From Segetibacter koreensis DSM 18137 (GTDB taxonomy: Bacteria > Bacteroidota > Bacteroidia > Chitinophagales > Chitinophagaceae), in the NCBI RefSeq assembly GCF_000374045.1, contig NZ_KB893314.1, positions 495,115 through 559,114 of the forward strand: a DNA stretch of 64,000 nucleotides. The letters are read 5' to 3'. Made by a program: the position numbers and the translations under genes. The notes under the pieces were generated by a model. That model did not search any database. It saw nothing but the letters and a program-made list of their open reading frames with translations, and had not been told where the DNA came from. How positions within the stretch are numbered: position 1 is the first letter of the stretch; each line of letters opens with the position of its first letter. Shown one piece after another: positions 58,263-64,000 of the stretch.

Positions 58263-58370
58263 TTAGAACAGAGTTGCTGCATCAGCAACAACTTTTCTTA
58301 AAATCCTCAACCCATACTTTGGAGTCCAGACAACATGATAAACGCAATAGTAAAAATGGTGTGAAAGGCT
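58263..58370 (-). pseudogene. IS200/IS605 TnpA N-terminal remnant
   Basis: An open fragment of 35 codons reading HHFYYCVYHVVWTPKYGLRI, the YHxVWxxKY pattern of IS200-type Y1 transposases, then a stop. A hairpin GTTGCTG/CAGCAAC overlaps it. The catalytic HUH and Tyr regions are gone. Confidence 0.5.
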
Positions 58371-58452
58371 TATGGTATTTGACACAGTCCAATATAAAGG
58401 CAAAACCTGTTAACATAATCCCAGCCAAAAGCGCTGGTTTAATGCGATAAAT

Positions 58453-58478
58453 AAAAAAGGCAGCTTAAAAAAGCTGCC
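58453..58478 (-). terminator. Terminator of the primase operon
   Basis: On the minus strand GGCAGCTT pairs with AAGCTGCC (58459-58478), followed by TTTTTTATT. It lies about 90 bases past the primase-helicase stop, so iteron module C is between the gene and its terminator. Confidence 0.85.
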
Positions 58479-58503
58479 CTGTAGAAAAAATGTTTTTTTT
58501 AAG

Positions 58504-58527
58504 CTACATCTGCTACACTTGCTACAC
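58504..58527 (+). repeat. Iteron module C: three 9-bp repeats
   Basis: CTACAT at 58504 and CTACAC at 58513 and 58522, exact 9-base period, preceded by a T-run and TAAG as in module B. It lies 44 bases from the primase-helicase stop codon. Confidence 0.8.
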
Positions 58528-58570
58528 CTTTTTCAGTTGAAAGGGTAGCCGGTGTAACATATGAATGTGA

Positions 58571-60067
58571 TTAAAAAGGTTTTTTTACTGCATTTACAAC
58601 CATCCCTCGATTTCTCCTGGTTGTTTCAAAACCCTGATGGCGTAGACGCTCAGAAAAACTCTTTAAACCGCAGGCCTTGTACCCAAAATCAAAACAATAC
58701 TCCTTATATGCTGGATATATTTGTTTTAAAGGGATCTCTGAATTAACATTTATTGTGTAATTCTCATCTTCTAAAAACAGCCTTACAGAATTAGATTGGA
58801 TTTTGTACTGATCTATTGTATTTTCTACCAATTCAGAATGTGTAAATTTTTTCTGTTTTATTATTCGACACAGCCCACTTAAAACCCAGTTAAATACTCC
58901 AGGAAGTTCATCTTTAATGATATCACTTGCCAGTTGGGGATTACGTTCACTCTCAGGAATAGTAACACCAAAATGAAGTATTATAAACCTCCTGAAAAAA
59001 GCCTCGTTATGTTCCACATCTTTAGGCAGTTCATTTGTATTAAAAATAAGCTTAGCATAATCTTCCAACACAAATGGGTCTCCGTAAGGTAAACGAGCCT
59101 CTATTGGCTCTCCACTAACTAACTGTTTAAAAAGTGTTGAATCCATTTTCGCAGAAATCTCTGATGCGTAGTTAAGAAGTTTATCTGACAACTTTGCTCT
59201 ATAATACCCGCTCTCATTCGTCAAGGATTGCAAACTAAAATTACATACATTTTCTGCCCCCAATAGTGCGTTTATTATTTCAAAGAGCACACTCTTTCCA
59301 TTTGCCCCGGACCCATATAGTATAAGACATTTCTCCAGCTTTAATTTTGAAGGCCTTATAAAAAGATATCCAAGATATTCTGCCAAAATCATCTGCAGTT
59401 TTTCGTCAGGTAATACTCGTCTTAAATAGGCAGAAAAAACCGGAGCAGTGGCTTCAGAATCATAAGCAAATGGAAGCTGATACTTGATAAAATCGTTCCT
59501 GTCAAAATCTCGCAATTTCTGTTCATCATCATTTATAACAAATGTTCCGTTTATCAGGTTAATTAAAATTTCTTCCTTATTTTTTACTGGTTTTGCTAAG
59601 AATGCTGTACTTAAAAACTGTTTCATTAATTCCACTCTAAAACTATGATGTCTTGCCTCAAAACGGTCAACTCCTAATTTTTCTGCAGCTCTTCCTAAAA
59701 AATCACCTAGTTGTTCTTTTGTCAGTGATTTATAAAACGCTCCATTAAACACGTAGACTTGTTGGTCCGACATGCATAAAGAGAAATTATTTTCCTTTGC
59801 TAATTCCAGAATTACTTCTATACAAATTATTGTATAATGTTTTCTTGTTAAGTCCACACCCTCCGCTAGGTCTGCCTTTTCATGAAAATTTATCGGTTTT
59901 AGCTCTAAAAGTAAAGCACCTAATATTCTATTGTGTTCTACAATTAGTGGATTATTTATCTGTTCCTCTGGATTAGAAAATACTTCAGTTAATCCATCAC
60001 CAATTAAATCATCAACTTCAGCGTCAATCCTTCCTAATGTGTGCTCCGTATTATTTATTTTATCCAT
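58571..60067 (-). CDS. P4-type/D5 SF3 primase-helicase (replication initiator)
   Basis: A 498-residue protein of the phage/plasmid primase D5 group. The SF3 helicase Walker A is LILYGSGANGKSVLFEI (about 245-261), later KLIFNTNELPKD (SF3 motif C) and EAFFRRFIILHF. The C-terminal 90 residues form a winged-helix-like D5 domain (LKQIYPAYKEYCFDFGY) that in P4 alpha binds origin iterons. I see no separate TOPRIM primase motif, so primase activity is not assured. The iteron module next to its 3' end makes it the likely initiator of island replication. Confidence 0.85.
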   Translation of the reverse strand: MDKINNTEHTLGRIDAEVDDLIGDGLTEVFSNPEEQINNPLIVEHNRILGALLLELKPINFHEKADLAEGVDLTRKHYTIICIEVILELAKENNFSLCMSDQQVYVFNGAFYKSLTKEQLGDFLGRAAEKLGVDRFEARHHSFRVELMKQFLSTAFLAKPVKNKEEILINLINGTFVINDDEQKLRDFDRNDFIKYQLPFAYDSEATAPVFSAYLRRVLPDEKLQMILAEYLGYLFIRPSKLKLEKCLILYGSGANGKSVLFEIINALLGAENVCNFSLQSLTNESGYYRAKLSDKLLNYASEISAKMDSTLFKQLVSGEPIEARLPYGDPFVLEDYAKLIFNTNELPKDVEHNEAFFRRFIILHFGVTIPESERNPQLASDIIKDELPGVFNWVLSGLCRIIKQKKFTHSELVENTIDQYKIQSNSVRLFLEDENYTINVNSEIPLKQIYPAYKEYCFDFGYKACGLKSFSERLRHQGFETTRRNRGMVVNAVKKPF

Positions 60068-60144
60068 TTTTAGTAAAAATATTAATTTGTAAGGGGGGCA
60101 GATTTTCTGCCCCTTCTAACTTTTTGAATAATCTTGTTAATTTT

Positions 60145-60462
60145 TTATTTTTTTGCTCCTTTAAAAGACTTCAATTTTGAATTAAATAGTCTACGTAAAA
60201 AATCAAGACCTTTTATAGTGACATATGTGACCGGAACAACTTTTCCAGGTTTTCCCGGTATATCTATTATTCTTTTATGATAAATCATATAACCAAATTT
60301 TATCATTCTTTGTGAAGGCTCACTCCTTTCTAATAAGACCCCCCACTTCTTTAATAACTCTATAAATTTTGTTCTGCCATACCCAGTTTGAAGAAGCTTT
60401 GTTGTCTCGCCTAGTGAGAAGTAAGAATCGTTGTTTATTACTATAATATTATTTGTTTCCAT
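60145..60462 (-). CDS. Antirepressor-like (KilAC-type) protein
   Basis: A 105-residue protein resembling the C-terminal domain of phage antirepressors: YFSLGETTKLLQTGYGRTKF, LLKKWGVLLERSEPSQRM, YHKRIIDIPGKPG, VTYVTIKGLDFLRRLF. It is a single domain without the Bro-N or AntA part. It sits between the HTH protein and the primase, so a control role over island gene expression is likely but unproven. Confidence 0.65.
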   Translation of the reverse strand: METNNIIVINNDSYFSLGETTKLLQTGYGRTKFIELLKKWGVLLERSEPSQRMIKFGYMIYHKRIIDIPGKPGKVVPVTYVTIKGLDFLRRLFNSKLKSFKGAKK

Positions 60463-60509
60463 AAAACCTATATTTTATTGTAAGTTTGTTCTTATGATTC
60501 GTCTTAATT

Positions 60510-60722
60510 TTATTTACCTAATACCTCCTTTTTAAGTTCATCCTGGCTTTTGTATCTATGCCGGGTTAAAAACTCTATCAGCTGCTCTTTGCTAAACCAT
60601 ATCCTTTTTCCTGTCGGTTTGTAAAAACCTAAAACTCTGCTTGCCGTAAGCTTATATATGCTGCTTTTACTTAACCCTGTAAACGCACATGCTTCTTCTA
60701 GTGTTAATAATTCTTTGTCCAT
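60510..60722 (-). CDS. Excisionase-like helix-turn-helix protein
   Basis: A 70-residue MerR/excisionase-type HTH (HTH_17): LLTLEEACAFTGLSKSSIYKL then ASRVLGFYKPTGKRIWFSKE. It is of the kind that binds next to an integrase arm site and directs excision (Xis/RDF). It is adjacent to antirepressor and primase genes, as in NBU and satellite elements. Confidence 0.85.
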   Translation of the reverse strand: MDKELLTLEEACAFTGLSKSSIYKLTASRVLGFYKPTGKRIWFSKEQLIEFLTRHRYKSQDELKKEVLGK

Positions 60723-60886
60723 TTCTTTTTAAGTATTATTTAGCCAATGTCCCCCAACTATTTACCCGGGAACATGGTAAGTAGTTGATTGGCTATTTTC
60801 ATTTGATAGCAAAGAAAAACCATTGGTTTCAATGGCTTAAAAAGGGTAAGAAAATGTAAGAAAAGGTAAGGTTTTGGGTAATGGGG

Positions 60887-62245
60887 TTATGCTTTCGCAA
60901 AAAGGTTATCTATTAATAGACGAAAATTACCCGGCAGTTGTTCTTTGTTGTTAGTAATTTCGGAAATTGCTTTAATAAAGGCAGCATGAGTAAAATACAG
61001 AGATTCATAATTAAGATTAATATTATCGTGCGGTTTTTCTTTTAACTTATCTATAATTTTACTTCCTTTTTCCTCTAGATCGAATTTCGCTAATAAATAA
61101 TAGAGTGCTGCTTTAGAACAGGTAAAATTAATTTCAGTTTTTAATTTACTAAATTGACCTTGTAAAAATATTTTAATATTATCACGTAAATTAGGTTGAG
61201 GGGGAAACAAAAGTTGTTTCTTTTCTTTTTTATTTGTGAAAGAAAATTTTTCTAATTTATTTAAAAAATCTTCGTTTTCCCATAAATGATGATATTGATC
61301 AAAATTTTCGTTTTCTTCAGAAATGTTAATATAGGGGTAGGATGTTGCTAGCCAATTTAAAAGATTTTTATAAGGAGTTTTATCATTTTTGAACCATTTT
61401 AATGGGTTATGACTATCGTTCAAAATTTTCAATTCCAATAATAAAGTCTCTAAATATCTTTGCTTTTCATTATCAGGCGTTATTACTTCTAAATTTTTTT
61501 CAATCAAATCCCTTGATTTGAAATATTCACTCTTAAATAGATGTGATAAGACTACATTTTCATCCCCTTCAAGGTAGTTAAGATCTTGGTAGTACCACCG
61601 CTCTTGACTTACCCTATCATAGCCGTTCTGAAAAACAAAATTATTGAAAAAAGCTAAAGGTTTTTTGTGCCATGAGACACCTGGGTTTCGCTTATAAAAA
61701 TCTTCCTCTATTTCAGTACGAGTAAATATTGCATTTTGGCGGTGGAGTAATTCCAGCGTTTTTTTATATTGACTAAGAGCCCTTTTTGAAATAAAGGAAT
61801 AGGCATTGATTTCATTATTTTTATCAAAATCAACGATTCGAAATTGAATATCACAAACTTGTAAAATCTCAGAAACTAATATTTTGAGAATGCCACTTTT
61901 ATCAGGGTTATTTAAAATTGAAGAAATATTTTTTGTAAGATAATTTAAAAGTGAAGTCAGTTCATCTGTATATTTTTCAATAGTAAAATAATTTAAAAAA
62001 TATTTTTTTATTATTTTATTGTAAGTAATAGTGCTGTCTATAGGTAATGTAGAATAAAAACTGCCAACAATAATGTCAAAAAATTTATTTTTATGCCATT
62101 CATATATTTCCCCCTCATCATTGTATTCAATTCTGGGATAATCATAATATTCATGATCAATTAAACTTGAACAATTCCTAAAATATTCATCCTGTTTTTC
62201 TAAATCAAAAAAAATATCACGCTTTATTTTTGAACCCGAAATCAT
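60887..62245 (-). CDS. Unrecognised 452-residue protein beside the integrase
   Basis: A large soluble protein with a low-complexity start (ISGSKIKRDIFFDLEKQDEY) and many Asn/Lys/Glu residues. Helical repeats are suggested, for example LLELKILNDSHNPLKWF, KFDLEEKGSKIIDKLKEKP. No nuclease, ATPase or HTH motif found. It begins 15 bases after the integrase stop on the same strand, so it is co-transcribed with it. This position in NBU-type elements holds accessory recombination genes, but that role is not shown. Confidence 0.7.
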   Translation of the reverse strand: MISGSKIKRDIFFDLEKQDEYFRNCSSLIDHEYYDYPRIEYNDEGEIYEWHKNKFFDIIVGSFYSTLPIDSTITYNKIIKKYFLNYFTIEKYTDELTSLLNYLTKNISSILNNPDKSGILKILVSEILQVCDIQFRIVDFDKNNEINAYSFISKRALSQYKKTLELLHRQNAIFTRTEIEEDFYKRNPGVSWHKKPLAFFNNFVFQNGYDRVSQERWYYQDLNYLEGDENVVLSHLFKSEYFKSRDLIEKNLEVITPDNEKQRYLETLLLELKILNDSHNPLKWFKNDKTPYKNLLNWLATSYPYINISEENENFDQYHHLWENEDFLNKLEKFSFTNKKEKKQLLFPPQPNLRDNIKIFLQGQFSKLKTEINFTCSKAALYYLLAKFDLEEKGSKIIDKLKEKPHDNINLNYESLYFTHAAFIKAISEITNNKEQLPGNFRLLIDNLFAKA

Positions 62246-62260
62246 ATCCTTTGCAAAATA

Positions 62261-63478
62261 TTAAAGTGTAAGTAATTTTGAATACTCCAACTTCACCTCA
62301 TCTGCAAAACTGTCAAGATAATTTTCAGTGACGGCATTCGTAGAATGACCTAAAGCTTCCTTAATAAAATCTGTAGATACCCCTTTACGTTTTAAGACAG
62401 TTGAAAAAGAGTGCCTAGCAACGTAAGTGCCAACTTTGTTTTTTATTCCTAAATCAAGCCTTATAGCTTCCATATGTTTGTTTACCCACTTTATAAATCG
62501 CTGACATCTATATTTTACAGTTGTTGCTGAAATTCCCTCTTCTAATATAGGAAACAAATAGGGATTGCCGGGAGCTTTGTTTTCCCACTTTTCAATTATC
62601 TCAACTGCCCTTGAATTTAAACCAACTTTTATTGGCCGTATATCTTTTTTTCTAGTATTTTTAGTTTTTGCTCTAATAAAATGAATAAAAGTGGTATCAA
62701 CATTCTCTGGCTTCAAATGCAATATGTCAGTAAAGTTTATTCCATTACAGAGGTAACTAAAAATCCAAAAATCTAATGCTTTCTGCTGCTTTACGTCAAC
62801 GGGTTCATACTGTAGTAATTTTTTAATCTCAGCTTCATTTAATGCCTTCTTTATATTTCTTCCTGCTGGTATTTCAAATTTTTTAAAAGGGTAATTTTCC
62901 TGTTTTAACACTTGAGAATCTATAGCTTTATTTATAATAGCCCGTAAAGAACGCAAGTAAATTCCTACTGTAGATGGAGATTTTTTTAAGTCAAGTAAAT
63001 ATTTTTCGTAAGATTTAAGAAAATCCGGTGTTATATCTTGTAATAACATTTTAGGTCTGAATTGCTCTAAAGAATTCATTGTGGTACGATATGAAAATGA
63101 AGTACCTATTCTACCTTCTTCTTTTAGTTGATTTATATATCCGGCAAACCAAGTTCTTAATAAAAAGTCTGTCTTAGTTTTGGTATATTCAAAAAATTGT
63201 TTTTCAAAGCTATAAAAAGTGAAAGGCGTTATTTTGCCACTAATAAGCCGCGCTTTCTCCTTATATAAATCAAGCTTTATTTTAATTTCCTTAAGATTAT
63301 TATCTCTTAACCTACCACTATTTATTTTCTCCCATTCTTGTTTTGTTAAGTCAAATCCTGAAGAGTATCTCTTTTTATCTCCGCTATAATAAATCGTTAG
63401 TTTCACTGGATATTTTCCATCTTTTTTTGCTTTTCTATTATCTAGAAACAGCGTTGCTGTAGGTTTATTTGACTCCAT
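62261..63478 (-). CDS. int: Tyrosine recombinase (island integrase)
   Basis: A 405-residue integrase. N-terminal arm-binding domain (ATLFLDNRKAKKDGKYPVKL), SAM-like core domain, then catalytic domain: K271 in FIRAKTKNT, R355 in TYVARHSF, H378 in ALGHST, Y387 nucleophile in VTENYLDS. The first canonical Arg is replaced: CNGINFTDILHL has Asn248 where GMRFSD-type proteins have Arg, and Tyr352 replaces the usual His. Such changes are seen in other Bacteroidota integrases. It is right next to arm-type repeats and faces away from the right end. Confidence 0.93.
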   Translation of the reverse strand: MESNKPTATLFLDNRKAKKDGKYPVKLTIYYSGDKKRYSSGFDLTKQEWEKINSGRLRDNNLKEIKIKLDLYKEKARLISGKITPFTFYSFEKQFFEYTKTKTDFLLRTWFAGYINQLKEEGRIGTSFSYRTTMNSLEQFRPKMLLQDITPDFLKSYEKYLLDLKKSPSTVGIYLRSLRAIINKAIDSQVLKQENYPFKKFEIPAGRNIKKALNEAEIKKLLQYEPVDVKQQKALDFWIFSYLCNGINFTDILHLKPENVDTTFIHFIRAKTKNTRKKDIRPIKVGLNSRAVEIIEKWENKAPGNPYLFPILEEGISATTVKYRCQRFIKWVNKHMEAIRLDLGIKNKVGTYVARHSFSTVLKRKGVSTDFIKEALGHSTNAVTENYLDSFADEVKLEYSKLLTL

Positions 63479-63480
63479 AA

Positions 63481-63504
63481 TTGCACCAAAATTTGCACCA
63501 TAAA
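63481..63504 (+). repeat. Right-end tandem arm-type repeats
   Basis: TTGCACCAAAAT at 63481 and TTGCACCATAAA at 63493 (12-base spacing), immediately upstream of the integrase start codon. They match the left-end pair at 28299-28321, so the integrase may also repress its own promoter. Confidence 0.65.
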
Positions 63505-63625
63505 GATAGCAATAAAAGGAAAATAAAGATAAGCAAATGAAATTATTTTTTAAGTAACTGTATGATTAACAACTACTTTTGAAATAATATGAAATAAAAA
63601 GAAAGAATCTGAAAATCAGTACTAG

Positions 63626-63670
63626 TGACTCTTAATCAGGTGGTCCTAGGTTCAAATCCTAGTGGGCCCA
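63626..63670 (+). other. Right attachment site: 3' half of a second tRNA-Lys
   Basis: TGACTCTTAATCAG is followed by a T-arm (CTAGG/CCTAG, loop TTCAAAT), acceptor strand TGGGCCC and A. It lacks a 5' half. TGGGCCC cannot pair with the GACTCTG acceptor of the tRNA at 28177, so this half came from a different tRNA-Lys gene. Confidence 0.75.
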
Positions 63671-63679
63671 CTGATAATC

Positions 63680-63720
63680 AAGCAGTTATGAACGCGTTTT
63701 TCATAACTGCTTTTTTATTT
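63680..63720 (+). terminator. Rho-independent terminator after the tRNA half
   Basis: AAGCAGTTATGA (63680-63691) pairs perfectly with TCATAACTGCTT (63701-63712) around loop ACGCGTTTT, then TTTTATTT. It was probably the terminator of a former full tRNA gene. Confidence 0.85.
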
Positions 63721-63738
63721 CCAAGCAATTTCCAAGCA
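63718..63738 (+). repeat. Tandem TTTCCAAGCA pair outside the island
   Basis: TTTCCAAGCA at 63718 and 63729, 11-base spacing, the same spacing as the arm repeats. It may be an arm site of another element. Confidence 0.45.
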
Positions 63739-63881
63739 GAATTACTCTTTTTCCCTTTTTGTACTCAAATAACTCTGCATTAACAATTGGGTTAGCGATT
63801 TCTTGACAATTCCCAATTCCATCCGTTTCTTTTCTTTCTTAATTTTAACCTAACCTAACTATTACCGCTAAAACAGTTATT

Positions 63882-64000
63882 ATGAACTGGAAAGAAAAAT
63901 TACGCAGTAATTTATTGCTGCGTAACATGATGTTCGATGTAATAGGTTTTCCTGCTTCTGCAGCCAAGAGGACATTTATTCCTTACTTTCAATATAAAAT
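63882..64000 (+). CDS. Start of an unidentified gene, cut by the right edge
   Basis: An ATG at 63882 opens MNWKEKLRSNLLLRNMMFD followed by VIGFPASAAKRTFIPYFQY, open to the end of the window (39 codons). Too little for a family call. Confidence 0.45.
   Translation, partial: MNWKEKLRSNLLLRNMMFDVIGFPASAAKRTFIPYFQYK

Noticed and set aside
57392..58527. CRISPR array
   Set aside because: The repeats are 9-bp iterons in clusters of three, far too short and with no unique spacers; no cas genes are present.
56559..58570. drmC or DISARM methyltransferase after drmB
   Set aside because: Read in all frames, the interval holds only NUMOD3-, HsdM- and IS200-like relics plus iterons; no HKD or methyltransferase motif.

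Overview
The window looks like a Bacteroidota chromosome, most likely Chitinophagaceae-like. The DNA is AT-rich. Two secreted proteins end in type IX secretion (T9SS) sorting domains. Promoters resemble the Bacteroidota TTTG / TAnnTTTG type. DUF4954, DUF6807, a twin-arginine Gfo/Idh/MocA oxidoreductase and many small lineage-specific proteins fit the same group. All calls come from reading the sequence and remembered family features; no database search was run.

1-28.2 kb is ordinary chromosome: a glycoside hydrolase cut by the window edge, a Kelch/DNRLRE/T9SS protein, a HAD phosphatase, DUF6807, an oxidoreductase, DUF4954, glmS, glpD-glpK, a Gcr-like membrane protein, clpS, mtaB, rpe, a TPR lipoprotein, an amidohydrolase and a GH20-like enzyme. 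One accessory insert lies here, a compact two-gene type II restriction-modification cassette (8.45-10.2 kb).

28.2-63.6 kb is an integrated genomic island of about 35.4 kb. It starts in the anticodon loop of tRNA-Lys(CUU) and ends at a second copy of that loop, next to a tyrosine recombinase that faces inward. TTGCACCATAA-type repeats lie inside both ends and are probable integrase arm sites. The right side carries the maintenance genes: integrase, a 452-aa unknown, an excisionase-like HTH protein, an antirepressor-like protein and an SF3 primase-helicase. Next to these are three modules of three 9-bp CTACAC iterons, each beside a T-tract, which look like a replication origin. The left side carries a recombination-type group (small protein, P-loop ATPase, DUF3871). 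I see no capsid, tail, relaxase or conjugation genes, so the island resembles a phage satellite or an NBU-like mobilizable element.

The island cargo has three parts. A DNA-damage cassette (34.9-40 kb) holds umuD-umuC-unknown-SRAP-DUF72 as one overlapping operon, with an Fpg/Nei glycosylase next to it on the same strand. A decayed zone (40-47.7 kb) holds hairpin RNAs, a broken LigD, a 181-bp exact duplication, two broken tail-anchored coiled-coil genes and one intact HEPN-like gene. A defence operon (47.8-56.6 kb) holds drmE-drmA-drmB of class 2 DISARM without drmC or the DISARM methyltransferase. It is preceded, with a 4-bp overlap, by a truncated HsdR that keeps its nuclease and Walker A motifs, and is followed by a frameshifted HsdM start. 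DISARM therefore appears to sit inside a dead type I R-M locus.

Beyond 63.67 kb the chromosome resumes with a tRNA-type terminator, another tandem repeat pair and the start of an unidentified gene.
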